64,000 nt of DNA from an uncultured Desulfovibrio sp. (GCA_900546145.1 URBN01000004.1:62001-126000), one strand, 5' to 3'. Counted from the first letter of the stretch, positions 7,753 to 16,597 are shown. Translations and numbers: made by a program. Notes: generated by a model from the sequence alone, not told the origin.

Positions 7753-10685
7753 TGTCTGCGGCGCAGGCGTGCCTTGCGGTCCTCCATGAGATACCGCCCC
7801 GTGATGGAATCGGGATTGGCGGCTATGGCTTCCGGCGTGCCCGTGGCGATAATGCGGCCGCCGCTTTCTCCTCCGCCCGGCCCCATATCAATGATGTAGT
7901 CAGAAGACAGGATAAAGTCGGAGTTGTGCTCAATGACCACCACGCTGGCGCCCTTGTCCACGAGCCTGTGCAGAACGGCAATGAGCTTGCCGACTTCGTG
8001 CATGTGCAGGCCCGTGGTCGGCTCATCGAGAATGTACATGGTTCCGGGAAGGCTGCGCTTACCGAGTTCACGGCTGATTTTGATGCGCTGCGCCTCGCCG
8101 CCCGACAGCGTCGTGGCGGACTGTCCGAGACGGATGTACCCGAGCCCCACGTCCTCGAGAATAGCCAGCTTGCGCGCCAGACTCGGGAAGTTAGAGAAGA
8201 ACTCGCGGGCCTGGCTCACAGTGAGATCCAGGACCTCGAAAATGTTCAGGCCCTTGTAGCGCACCTCGAGCGTCTCATGATTGTATCTTTTGCCATGGCA
8301 CACGTCGCAGGTAACGAAGATGTCCGGCAGAAAATGCATCTCCACCTGGATCATACCGTCTCCGTGGCAGGTTTCGCAGCGTCCGCCCTTCACATTGAAG
8401 CTGAAGCGCCCGGCCGTGAAGCCGCGCCGCTTCGCGTCCGGCGTCATGGCGAAAATCTGACGGATATCGTCAAAAATCTTGGTGTAGGTCGCCGGATTGG
8501 AACGCGGCGTCCTGCCGATGGGCGTCTGGTCAATATCCACAAGACGCTGTATGGCTTCGGCTCCAGTGATGCCGGAAATCGTCCCGGGATTATCCACGCG
8601 CAGCCCGAGTCCTATGGCCAGATGCTTATAGAGCGTATCCATGACAAGGGAACTCTTGCCGGACCCGGATACACCCGTCACGCAGGTAAGCACTCCCAGG
8701 GGGAAACTCACGTCCATGCCCTTGAGGTTGTTGGTGGTCACATTGTGCAGGACGATTTCACCGCGCGGCTCGCGCCTCTTTTCCGGCATGGGTACACTCA
8801 TGTCGCCCGTCAGGTAGCGGGCCGTCAGCGTGCCGGACCTGAGAAGTCCCGGCACATCGCCCTCGTACACGATTTCGCCGCCCTGGATGCCGGAACCCGG
8901 ACCGAGCTCAATGACCGTGTCCGCAGCGCATATGGTCGAGTCGTCGTGCTCCACCACAAGCACCGTGTTGCCCCTGGACTGGAGAGAGCGCAGCGTGGAG
9001 ATGAGCTTCTGGTTGTCACGCGGATGCAGACCGATGGAGGGCTCGTCGAGCACGTAGGTCACGCCCACGAGGCCGGCACCGAGCTGGGAAGCCAGCCTGA
9101 TGCGCTGTGCCTCACCGCCGGAGAGCGTGGTCATGCACCGCGCAAGGGTCAGGTAACCGAGCCCCACGTCAACAAGGAAAGAGAGCCTGTGCAGCAGTTC
9201 CTTCATGAGCGTCTGCGCAATAATGGCCCACCGTCCCTCAAAGGTACGGCTCTTCAGCCACTCCAGCTCCCGGTCTATGGGAAGGGCGCAGAAATCGGCT
9301 ATGCTCAGGCCGTCAATGCGCACCGCGAGCGCTTCCCGGGAAAGACGCTGCCCGTGACAGGACGGGCAGGCCGTGGTCTGCATGTAACGGCCGAGCTCAT
9401 CACGCCAGGCGTCGCCGTACTGCATGCCTTTTTCAAGAAGCGGAATGACGCCGGGCCAGCGGTCTTCCGTGACTTCCAGATTGACCTGGGCCTTCAGGCT
9501 CTCTGCGAAGTGCTCGTACTGGTAGTCGCCTTTGGCGTACACGGCCACACTGCCGCCCATCCAGTTGCGCCTGAGTCCTGCGGAGGTGTTGGCGGGCTTG
9601 TTCTCCCCATCCTCTCCGTAAAAGAGCGCGAGCCAGGCCCCGGAGCTGAAATCCTTGAGAGGCGTTGACAGGCTGAATCCATGGCGTTTGCCAAGTGCGC
9701 GCAGGGCTGGCGCGTATTTTTCCATGGCACGTTTTCCGTGCCATGGAAGCAGTGCGCCTTCCTGCAGGGAAAGACCGCGGTTCGGCGCGATAAGGCGGGG
9801 CTCGAAATAATCGACCGTGCCGAGGCCCACGCAGCGGGGGCAGGCACCCGAAGGCGTATTGAACGAAAAGAGCTGCGGCTTCGGCACCGGCATGGCGATA
9901 TGGCAGTGAGGGCAGCTCGAAGACGTGGAATAGATGTGCTCCCTCTCCCCTTCAGGCCTGTCCGGCTGATAGAGGACAATCCGCCCGTCGGCTTCCTTCA
10001 GGGCCAGCTCAACTGACTCGGAAAGGCGCTGGCGCAGCCCCTCGCGGATGACGAGGCGATCGACCACCAGATCAAGGGAGTGCTTCCTGTTCTTGTCGAG
10101 CGGAGGCACCTCATCGATCCTGTAGAATTCCCCGTCGGCACGCACTCTGGAAAACCCCCTGGCCTTGAGCTTCGCCAGGCGGTCCTTCTGCGTTCCCTTC
10201 TGCATTTCCACGATGGGCGCGAGAATCATGAACTTCGTTTTCTCAGGAAGACTCAGGATATCCTCGAGAATCTCATCCGTGGACCGGGCTTCAATGGGCC
10301 TGCCGCACTTGGGGCAGGAAACCGTTCCCAGACGCGCGAAGAACACGCGCAGAAAATCGTAGATTTCTGTCACGGTGCCCACTGTGGAGCGGGGATTGTG
10401 GGACGTGGTCCCCTGTTCCAGGGATATGGCCGGCGTCAGACCCTCGATTTTTTCCACGTCGGGCTTGTCCATCTTGGGCAGAAACTGCCGCGCGTAGGCG
10501 GAAAGGGACTCAACGTAGCGGCGCTGTCCTTCTGCGTAAACGATATCGAACGCCAAAGTGGATTTACCAGATCCGGACGGACCGCAGACAACCACGAGCT
10601 GATCGCGGGGAATATCCAGGCTGATGTCGCGCAGATTGTGCTGGCGGGCATGTTCGATGTGGATGCACTTCTGTGCGGGCTGCAT
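7746..10685 (-). CDS. uvrA: Excinuclease ABC subunit A
   Basis: A 979-residue DNA damage recognition ATPase of nucleotide excision repair. Visible features are two ABC ATPase modules (Walker A GPSGSGKST near the N-terminus and GVSGSGKSS in the second half, each with an LSGGEAQR signature), the zinc motif CPKCGRPI, and DEPSIGLHPRDN and DEPTTGLHMHE. The start is the ATG at 10685 (MQPAQKCIHIEH). The ribosome-binding sequence before it, GGAGG seven bases upstream, belongs to the end of an inserted IS element rather than to the original leader (see the mobile element). With uvrC at 38.5-40.4 kb this window holds two of the three Uvr subunits; uvrB is not seen. Confidence 0.97.
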   Translation of the reverse strand: MQPAQKCIHIEHARQHNLRDISLDIPRDQLVVVCGPSGSGKSTLAFDIVYAEGQRRYVESLSAYARQFLPKMDKPDVEKIEGLTPAISLEQGTTSHNPRSTVGTVTEIYDFLRVFFARLGTVSCPKCGRPIEARSTDEILEDILSLPEKTKFMILAPIVEMQKGTQKDRLAKLKARGFSRVRADGEFYRIDEVPPLDKNRKHSLDLVVDRLVIREGLRQRLSESVELALKEADGRIVLYQPDRPEGEREHIYSTSSSCPHCHIAMPVPKPQLFSFNTPSGACPRCVGLGTVDYFEPRLIAPNRGLSLQEGALLPWHGKRAMEKYAPALRALGKRHGFSLSTPLKDFSSGAWLALFYGEDGENKPANTSAGLRRNWMGGSVAVYAKGDYQYEHFAESLKAQVNLEVTEDRWPGVIPLLEKGMQYGDAWRDELGRYMQTTACPSCHGQRLSREALAVRIDGLSIADFCALPIDRELEWLKSRTFEGRWAIIAQTLMKELLHRLSFLVDVGLGYLTLARCMTTLSGGEAQRIRLASQLGAGLVGVTYVLDEPSIGLHPRDNQKLISTLRSLQSRGNTVLVVEHDDSTICAADTVIELGPGSGIQGGEIVYEGDVPGLLRSGTLTARYLTGDMSVPMPEKRREPRGEIVLHNVTTNNLKGMDVSFPLGVLTCVTGVSGSGKSSLVMDTLYKHLAIGLGLRVDNPGTISGITGAEAIQRLVDIDQTPIGRTPRSNPATYTKIFDDIRQIFAMTPDAKRRGFTAGRFSFNVKGGRCETCHGDGMIQVEMHFLPDIFVTCDVCHGKRYNHETLEVRYKGLNIFEVLDLTVSQAREFFSNFPSLARKLAILEDVGLGYIRLGQSATTLSGGEAQRIKISRELGKRSLPGTMYILDEPTTGLHMHEVGKLIAVLHRLVDKGASVVVIEHNSDFILSSDYIIDMGPGGGESGGRIIATGTPEAIAANPDSITGRYLMEDRKARLRRRQG

Positions 10686-10850
10686 TTGACATCCTCCCCC
10701 GCCTAAAGACTGGGGTTTCCTATCGGTAGCGGCTCTAACGAGCCACACCATAGGCGGGTTCCTGCTTCAAAGCGGGCGCCTGAGGCCTTCCCGCTCCACA
10801 GGCTGACACGGCCTGCCCGGCCGCCAGAATGTTTAACGCCGCATTATAGT
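10666..10850 (-). ncRNA. Predicted TnpB guide RNA (omega/reRNA) region
   Basis: TnpB proteins of this family use an RNA made from the 3' end of tnpB and the right end of the element, whose last bases come from the flanking host DNA. Here that scaffold would run from inside the tnpB 3' end through the 10697-10715 hairpin, and the guide would begin at base 10685, that is, at the first codons of uvrA. The boundaries are inferred; no promoter or processing site was identified. Confidence 0.35.
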
Positions 10851-12442
10851 CGGCGTTGCATTCAAATCCACAGGCCACACATTTGAATTTCGCCTGCGCT
10901 GGCCTGTTTGCTCTGTCTACGCATCCGCAATGACTACATGTCTGGCTGGTATACTGCGGAGGAATGACAACCAGCTTTCCACCCAGCCATTTCAGCTTGT
11001 ACTCAAGCTGCCGTCGGAACTCGAACCATCCCTGATCCAATATGGACTTGTTCAGGCCGGCCTTGGCGCGTACATTTTTACCCGGCAGTTCAGATGTACC
11101 GGAAGCCGAACGCGACATATTCCGCACTTTCAAATCTTCAATCACGACAAGAGCGTGGTTTTTGCTGATTATCGTGGTTGTCTTGTGCAGAAAATCGTTG
11201 CGTACATTGGCTATTGTACGGTGCAGACGCTGGATTTTGGCTTTGAGCTTCTGCCAGTTGGCGGAAAACTTCACTCGTTTTGCCAGCTTGCGCTGCAGCT
11301 TTGCCAGCTTCTTTTCATGTTTTCTGAAACTGTGCAGTGGTTTGATGCAGGAACCATCGGAGAGCGTTGCAAAACGCGCAACTCCCATATCTATGCCAAC
11401 GGCGCTTTGCGAAGTGTGTACAGGTTCTGGAACTTCCCGTTCCGTCTGAACAGAAACAAACCATCTGCCAGCGGACAGGGAAACTGTTACCTGTTTCGGT
11501 GTTCCTTCTATCCTGCGGCTGTTGCGATAGCGGACATAGCCGATTTTGGGCAGAAATATGCGGCTGTTGTCTTCATCGAGCCTGAAACCCTGCGGATAGC
11601 GGAAGGCGTCATGAACCCCCTTTCTCTTGAAACGCGGGAAATCCGCACGCTTGGCAAAGAAGTTTTTGTAGGCCCTATCAAGATCTTTCAACGCTTGCTG
11701 CAGAATTTGAGAATGGGCTTCAGCAAGAAAAGATGTGTCGTTTTCCTTCTTCCAGTCCCGAAGGGCTTCGCAGAGCAGGGAAAACCCCAGACGCTTCCCT
11801 TCCTTTTCATAGGTCTCTTTTTCCAATACAAGCGCCTTGTTCCAAAGGAAACGGCAACATCCGGCAAAACGCCGCATGAGGCTTTCCTGCCCGGCTTTGG
11901 GGCGGAGCTGGAACTTGTAGGCCTGCAATCTTTCCATAGCTGAATCATAGTTGACCTATGAAAAAAGTCAACGACATTCGTACCGGAAGACACTGCGTAT
12001 TCCTTCTTCATGCCCATTTGGTCTTTGTTACAAAGTATCGCTATGGCGTCTTCACAAAGATTATTCCTGACGGCTTGAAGGAAATATTTGCCAGTTTTTG
12101 CCGTGATTTTGAGGCGGAACTTATTGAATTTGACGGGGAAGACGATCAAGTTCATCTACTTGTCGTCTATCCCCCAAAAGTAGCCATTTCGTCTTTGGCC
12201 AACAGTCTGAAAGGCGTATCCGGCAGGCTGATTCGCAGGAAAGGCTATCCCCCGATTCAGAAAAAACTCTGGGGTGGCCCGCTCTGGCCGCCAGGCTATT
12301 TTGCCGGGAACTGCGGAGGAGCGCCTATCTCTGTTCTGCGGCAGTATATCGAAGCTCACGAACGCCCAATTAAAGGCAAAATTTCCAGTTATGGTGCGCC
12401 TTATATCCCCTCCCTGAAGGGCGAGGCTTTACGGCGCGCTGG
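10686..12442 (-). mobile_element. IS200/IS605-family insertion sequence (IS608-like, tnpA and tnpB divergent)
   Basis: About 1757 bp. Read in the tnpB direction, the left end follows TTAC (12446-12443), then 12 bases, then AAAG and a hairpin CCTCGCCCTTCAGGGAGGGG. The right end has a hairpin framed by CCCC and GGGG at 10697-10715, then AGGATGTCAA, ending at 10686. TTAC as left cleavage site, AAAG as guide tetranucleotide and TCAA as right cleavage site are the rules known for IS608, so both borders can be placed to the base. The element sits between TTTAC and the ATG of uvrA; joining the flanks restores GGAGGTTTACATG, a normal start region. Single-strand transposition of this family makes no target duplication, and none is seen. 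Confidence 0.85.
10735..11937 (-). CDS. tnpB: TnpB RNA-guided nuclease of the IS605-family element
   Basis: A 400-residue protein with the OrfB/TnpB architecture: an N-terminal helix-turn-helix (KFQLRPKAGQE), a RuvC-like nuclease with catalytic Asp183 (GIDMG), Glu267 (VIEDLK) and Asp363 (NADYNAAL), and a zinc ribbon with CSHC (334-337) and CVAC (353-356). All catalytic residues look intact, so it may be active. TnpB is not needed for transposition but cuts DNA guided by an RNA from the element's end, favouring retention of the element. It is divergent from tnpA (20 bp apart), as in IS608-type elements. Confidence 0.92.
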   Translation of the reverse strand: MERLQAYKFQLRPKAGQESLMRRFAGCCRFLWNKALVLEKETYEKEGKRLGFSLLCEALRDWKKENDTSFLAEAHSQILQQALKDLDRAYKNFFAKRADFPRFKRKGVHDAFRYPQGFRLDEDNSRIFLPKIGYVRYRNSRRIEGTPKQVTVSLSAGRWFVSVQTEREVPEPVHTSQSAVGIDMGVARFATLSDGSCIKPLHSFRKHEKKLAKLQRKLAKRVKFSANWQKLKAKIQRLHRTIANVRNDFLHKTTTIISKNHALVVIEDLKVRNMSRSASGTSELPGKNVRAKAGLNKSILDQGWFEFRRQLEYKLKWLGGKLVVIPPQYTSQTCSHCGCVDRANRPAQAKFKCVACGFECNADYNAALNILAAGQAVSACGAGRPQAPALKQEPAYGVAR

Positions 12443-12446
12443 GTAA
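11958..12446 (+). CDS. tnpA: TnpA, Y1 (HUH-type) transposase of the IS605-family element
   Basis: A 162-residue Y1 transposase: HAHLVFVTKYR near the N-terminus, the region EDDQVHLLV (61-69) and the nucleophile Tyr130 in LRQYIEAHE, in the family's usual order and length. The HUH motif normally reads H-hydrophobic-H (DHVHLL); here the first histidine is glutamine (Gln64-Val65-His66), a change that needs a single base (CAT/CAC to CAA). Loss of a metal ligand should weaken or abolish strand cleavage. The TAA stop codon at 12444-12446 lies inside the target tetranucleotide, so the gene's end is completed by host DNA. Confidence 0.88.
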   Translation: MKKVNDIRTGRHCVFLLHAHLVFVTKYRYGVFTKIIPDGLKEIFASFCRDFEAELIEFDGEDDQVHLLVVYPPKVAISSLANSLKGVSGRLIRRKGYPPIQKKLWGGPLWPPGYFAGNCGGAPISVLRQYIEAHERPIKGKISSYGAPYIPSLKGEALRRAG

Positions 12447-12461
12447 ACCTCCGGCAGAAGA

Positions 12462-12497
12462 AACTCCTGCATACAGCAATATACACATGCAGGAGTT
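12462..12497. terminator. Intrinsic terminator, mainly plus strand
   Basis: AACTCCTGCAT (12462-12472) pairs perfectly with ATGCAGGAGTT (12487-12497), followed by further T residues on the plus strand. It can end tnpA transcripts; on the minus strand it lies between the AMMECR1 gene and the original uvrA leader and could also stop AMMECR1 read-through into uvrA. Confidence 0.7.
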
Positions 12498-12521
12498 TTT
12501 AAAATACTAAAAAACGGCAGC

Positions 12522-13088
12522 CTACCTGTCCACGGGGAAGGCCAGCCCCTCGTACCAGTACAGGCGGGCTCCCGGAGCCTTCCAGCTGCCGTCAGGCAGG
12601 CCGGCCTTGTAACAGAGGTTCGTAAGATAGGCGGGCAGATCCCAGTGCTGCTCCACGGGCACCTGAGGCAGAAAAACACCGGTGCGGCCATGAGCCGAGA
12701 GAACAAGGCCATGCCTGCCAATGACAATCCGTTTCGGATCTGGGCACAGAGAAAGCTCGCCAAGAACAGTGATTTCCAGGGAAAGCTCATCCCATTCGGA
12801 AGGACTGACAGGGGGGAAGCGGGGGTCGTCGAAAGCGGCCAGCTGGGCCATGCGCCATACGTTGCGGACGAGCGGAGACTCCCCAACGATGGTACCGATG
12901 CAGCCCCTCAGCCTGCCTTTCTCCTTGAGAGTGACAAAACAGCCGAGGTTCTTTCTGAGCGTGGGGCTGTACCGGGAGAGCTCCGGCTCCGGCGGAAACT
13001 CACCCCTGAGACGCAGGGATACGGCATTCAGAGCGATGCTGCCGAGAGTATTCTTTTCTTCTCTGGTAAGACTGAAATCGACGGACAT
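12522..13088 (-). CDS. AMMECR1-domain protein
   Basis: A 188-residue protein of the AMMECR1 family, recognised from the motif GRLRGCIGTI, the RFPPVSPSEW segment and a C-terminal QVPVEQHWDLPAYLTNLCYKAG segment. In bacteria these proteins are often linked to MEMO-domain proteins or radical-SAM activases, but no such partner is adjacent here; the molecular role is unknown. The start at 13088 (MSVDFSLTREEK) follows AAGGAGG by a normal distance. It was probably followed directly by uvrA before the IS insertion; a hairpin at 12462-12497 separates them. Confidence 0.85.
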   Translation of the reverse strand: MSVDFSLTREEKNTLGSIALNAVSLRLRGEFPPEPELSRYSPTLRKNLGCFVTLKEKGRLRGCIGTIVGESPLVRNVWRMAQLAAFDDPRFPPVSPSEWDELSLEITVLGELSLCPDPKRIVIGRHGLVLSAHGRTGVFLPQVPVEQHWDLPAYLTNLCYKAGLPDGSWKAPGARLYWYEGLAFPVDR

Positions 13089-13174
13089 GCTGACCTCCTT
13101 CCATACATACCTGACGAGGCGGAATGGTATAGGCAAGCAGGGGAATGTCAATGCCGCCAGATCCCCTTTAAGGG

Positions 13175-13250
13175 AAAGGGCAGGACGGTTCCAGCCTGGA
13201 ACCGCATCCTGCCCTTTCTCTATGTTTCCCGCTCCGGGGGAGCGGGAAAC
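13175..13250 (-). terminator. Double hairpin after the porin gene
   Basis: Two strong inverted repeats follow the porin stop on the minus strand: GTTTCCCGCTCC with its complement (13224-13250) and AAAGGGCAGGA with TCCTGCCCTTT (13175-13217, with an inner CGGTTCCA/TGGAACCG stem). The first also has a T run on the plus strand (13254-13258). Termination is likely, though the minus-strand T tract is modest. Confidence 0.6.
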
Positions 13251-13259
13251 AGCGTTTTT

Positions 13260-14840
13260 CTAGAACTTGTAGGTGAAGATCAGCTGGGCCTTCCAGATAT
13301 CCTGCTTCTCATAGGATCCGAAATTATTGTAATCCTTTTTCCAGGTATCGTTGTCCATGAAATTGGCCACATATCCGAGTTCCAGATTGATGTTGAAGTT
13401 CTCGTACATCTGGTAGACGTTCACGAGGTTGAACTCCAGCAGTCCGTCATTGGTCGTCAGATAGGGGCCCTCAAAGAGGTTGCTGGTACTCTGCCATGCG
13501 TAAGCGCTGTCCATGTACTTGACCATGGAGGGAGAGTTCGTGCCGCCCCAGTACGCCACACGGAAAGTATGCGTGAGCTTGTCGACGAAGCTCATGTCCG
13601 AGAGCTGGAAACCGATGCCCCAGGTACCGGCCATGGAGTCATTGAGATCGAGGTAGTCGCCGTTCGGCCCCCAGGCAAGGTTGCCGTCACCCATGAAGGA
13701 AGTCATCCAGACGTAGGGGCACACGGAAGGCATGCGTTCGGAACCGTTCTTCACGCTGCCATCGTCGCCGGAACCGTACCAGCCGAAGATGCCCGGTGTG
13801 CCCCAGTCCATCTTGTATTCGACAAGGGCTTTGGCCAGCCAGCCCTCGCGCTTGCTGGAGCCGCGGCGTATGTCACTGTCATCGTTCCGGGTCTTCACGT
13901 CAAAGCGGCCCATGCTCTCGACCCAGCCGTAGTTCACATCAAACTCGATATTCCAGGGGTCGAAGGTCTTGATCTTGACCGGAAGGCCGGCCCAGAACAT
14001 GCCTCCATAGGCTTTGGACGTTCTGCCGTAATCCGTGACGTTGAGGCCGCCGCCCCCGCCCATAGCATTAAGATAGGGAGACAGAGTGACAGCCGGAGCG
14101 CCGTCCACGAAGTTGGTGGTTCTGTAATCGTCGAAATTGTGGGCGTTACGGCCCTGCACGCCGTACATGGCCCACGGGGTCACGGAGACACCGCCGTAGT
14201 TGACAGGCAGCATGAGGGCGAAAAGGTCCATGTTGTCCAGGTAGCCGGCGTTGTCGTTATTGTTCAGGTAGCCGTTTGTACCGTCTGTATCGTTGCTTCC
14301 CGTATAGTTGTCGTTATAGGGACGGAACCACATGGCGGTAAGGCCGATGTTCTCGTTGAAATCCACGTGCGAGTTTATGGAAGCCCCGCGCAGATCGAAA
14401 ACGGCTGATCCGCCTGCCGCGTAGGGCATCGCGAAGTTCTGGATGCCCATACGGGTCTGGATGGTGGTGTCCGGAACCTTCCAGTCGATATAGGCCTGGC
14501 GGACCTTGACGAACACACCGTCCGCGCCCATGGCACCGCCCTGGGGCCCGAAGCCCCATTTCTGGGGACCGATATGGAACATCACCGTTCCGGAAAGACT
14601 CTCGGAAGCCACGGCGTCGAGCTGAAGAAGCAGACGCTGGCGGGCGGCGAAGCGGTCATTGTTGTTGCTTTTGATCTTTGTACCGGAGCCGTTGCGGATA
14701 TAGCTCGTAAACTTGGTATCCGCGAGACCGAAGCCCATATTCCACTGGCCCTTGATCTGAAAATCAACGGCCTGGGACGTAACGGCAGGAACGCAGAGGA
14801 ACAGCGCGGCCAGCATGGCAGGTATAAGGCTGTGTTTCAT
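13260..14840 (-). CDS. Outer-membrane porin, Desulfovibrio type
   Basis: A 526-residue protein with a cleavable signal peptide (about 1-24, ending SQAVD), aromatic-rich beta-strand alternation throughout, and a C-terminal phenylalanine (IFTYKF), the usual signal for outer-membrane beta-barrel assembly. It resembles the large homotrimeric porins common in Desulfovibrio. GGAGAG precedes the ATG. It starts 27 bp after the BCCT carrier gene on the same strand, so the two should be co-transcribed from the sigma-54 promoter at 16582. A porin tied to a substrate carrier suggests passage of the same solute across the outer membrane (inference). Confidence 0.85.
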   Translation of the reverse strand: MKHSLIPAMLAALFLCVPAVTSQAVDFQIKGQWNMGFGLADTKFTSYIRNGSGTKIKSNNNDRFAARQRLLLQLDAVASESLSGTVMFHIGPQKWGFGPQGGAMGADGVFVKVRQAYIDWKVPDTTIQTRMGIQNFAMPYAAGGSAVFDLRGASINSHVDFNENIGLTAMWFRPYNDNYTGSNDTDGTNGYLNNNDNAGYLDNMDLFALMLPVNYGGVSVTPWAMYGVQGRNAHNFDDYRTTNFVDGAPAVTLSPYLNAMGGGGGLNVTDYGRTSKAYGGMFWAGLPVKIKTFDPWNIEFDVNYGWVESMGRFDVKTRNDDSDIRRGSSKREGWLAKALVEYKMDWGTPGIFGWYGSGDDGSVKNGSERMPSVCPYVWMTSFMGDGNLAWGPNGDYLDLNDSMAGTWGIGFQLSDMSFVDKLTHTFRVAYWGGTNSPSMVKYMDSAYAWQSTSNLFEGPYLTTNDGLLEFNLVNVYQMYENFNINLELGYVANFMDNDTWKKDYNNFGSYEKQDIWKAQLIFTYKF

Positions 14841-14867
14841 TGTACTCTCCAGTTGGCTCCACAGGGA

Positions 14868-16526
14868 TTACTCAGCCTTCTGGCTGGCTTCGGTGTTTTC
14901 AGTGAATTCCCGGAAATGTTCGGGGAGCGGCCTGCCTGCCAGTTCTTCTTCAGGTTCGGGCTTGGAGCAGTACTTCAGCGCGAATCCGCCTTCTTCCCTG
15001 AGGATTTTGAACCAGCAGAGAGTCACGAAGATAACGGGGAAGATCATGAGGGCGCCGGAGAAGTTGCCGAACATCTTGGCCACGCCGAGTCCGCCCATGC
15101 AGATAAGGCCAAGGGCGAGGAGGCAGAGAATCAGGCACCAGAACGTACGGTGCCACTTGTCGGGTTCCACGTCGGGAGAGAGCTTGCGGGTCGTGGTGCT
15201 GGCGCAGATGTAGGAACCGGCGTTCACGGTCGTGGCGAGGAAAATGGTGGAGAGAAGCGCGTAGACGATGAGGACGACGTTCTTGAAGGGCAGCGTCTCA
15301 AGCACGGCGATCATGGCGGCAGCACCGCCCTGAGCCTTGAGAATGCTCACGACATCCAGAATTCCGCTGTGCTGCACGTACAGGGAATAGGAACCGAAAA
15401 CGCCGTGAATGAGGCAGGCGCCGGCCACAGTACTGCCCGTGCCGTAGAGAATGATTTCACGCACGGTGCGGCCGCGGGAAATACGGGCAATAAAAAGGCC
15501 CATGAAGGGACCGAAACCAGCCCAGAAGAGAGCGTAGAAAATAGTCCAGTCCCTCGGGAACGTCCCGCCGGTCCAGGGGTCGGTCCACAGGGTCATTCTG
15601 GGGTAACAGCCAATCCACTTGCCGAAGGCGTTGGTGAAAATATTGAAAAGCTGCACCGTGGGACCTGTCAGGAAACAGTAAACCACGAGAATCAGGGCCA
15701 GGAAGACGTTGAAATTACTCAGCCACTTGATGCCGCGATCAAGGCCTTTGTACACAGTGAACCCTGCGATGAGGCCGGAGAAGACCAGGATGATAATCTG
15801 CGTGCTGAGTTCGGCGCTGATGCCGAAGACGCTCTTCAGGGCATGGGCCACAGTGGGCAGGGAAATGCACATGGTCACGGCCGTGCAGAACATGAGACCA
15901 AGAATGAAGAAGACATCAAGGCAGCGGCCAAAAAGCCCGCTGGCATTGCGCTCTCCCACAATCGGGATGCAGGCGGTGCTGATGCGGAGGAAAGGTTCCT
16001 TGCGGATGTAGAAGAGATAGGCGATGGGGAGAGAGGTGATGAGGTACGTGCACCAGGCATTGGGACCCCAGTGCATGAGAAGATAGGCAAGAGCCCAGTC
16101 ATACGCGTCCACGCTCATGGGCTGGGCGTACTGCGGCGGGCTCATGATGTCATAGAGCGGTTCCGTGATAGCCCAGAACATGATGGCTCCGCCGACAGCG
16201 GAGCAGAAAATCATGGCAGACCAGCTGAGGATGCTGAATTCGGGCTTTTCATCCCTTCTGCCGAATTTGATGTTTCCCCAGCGGCTCAGGGCGAAATAGA
16301 AGCACATGCAGATGAGGATAACCGTTATCCAGAGATACAGTGTGCCAAAATTGAAAGCCAGCGGGTTATAAAGAGCCTTGAAGAATTCTTCCGTGCTCTT
16401 TGGGGCCACAACGGCCGGGATGCTGATGAGCAGAATAATGATAATTGTCGGAATGAATATTTTCCATTCCGGCCTGAGATCGTAATCCTTGACAGGCTGG
16501 GCTGTCTTTGACTGGTTAGTGGGCAT
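14868..16526 (-). CDS. BCCT-family transporter (betaine/carnitine/choline type)
   Basis: A 552-residue inner-membrane protein with about twelve hydrophobic segments. The BCCT hallmark is present (GPFMGLFIARISRGRTVRE), together with MFWAITEPLYD in the first substrate-box helix. The family imports quaternary ammonium, sulfonium or similar zwitterionic solutes with Na+, H+ or by antiport. The tryptophan-rich box of betaine carriers (FYWAWWVSWSPF in BetP) reads FYALFWAGFGPF here, so three of four tryptophans are replaced and the ligand may not be a standard trimethylammonium compound. It is first in an operon with the porin and has its own sigma-54 promoter. An importer role in the GRE regulon is inferred. 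Confidence 0.92.
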   Translation of the reverse strand: MPTNQSKTAQPVKDYDLRPEWKIFIPTIIIILLISIPAVVAPKSTEEFFKALYNPLAFNFGTLYLWITVILICMCFYFALSRWGNIKFGRRDEKPEFSILSWSAMIFCSAVGGAIMFWAITEPLYDIMSPPQYAQPMSVDAYDWALAYLLMHWGPNAWCTYLITSLPIAYLFYIRKEPFLRISTACIPIVGERNASGLFGRCLDVFFILGLMFCTAVTMCISLPTVAHALKSVFGISAELSTQIIILVFSGLIAGFTVYKGLDRGIKWLSNFNVFLALILVVYCFLTGPTVQLFNIFTNAFGKWIGCYPRMTLWTDPWTGGTFPRDWTIFYALFWAGFGPFMGLFIARISRGRTVREIILYGTGSTVAGACLIHGVFGSYSLYVQHSGILDVVSILKAQGGAAAMIAVLETLPFKNVVLIVYALLSTIFLATTVNAGSYICASTTTRKLSPDVEPDKWHRTFWCLILCLLALGLICMGGLGVAKMFGNFSGALMIFPVIFVTLCWFKILREEGGFALKYCSKPEPEEELAGRPLPEHFREFTENTEASQKAE

Positions 16527-16581
16527 GCCTGCAATCCTCCCTAGAAAGTTTGCCCCGGGAAAAACCGGTTATGGCATGCCC

Positions 16582-16597
16582 TGCAGAATTTGTACCA
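16582..16597 (-). promoter_or_regulatory. Sigma-54 promoter of the BCCT-porin operon
   Basis: The minus strand reads TGGTACAAATTCTGCA: -24 TGGTAC and -12 CTGCA with GG and GC exactly 12 bp apart, about 55 bp before the BCCT ATG. One mismatch at each element. Confidence 0.72.
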
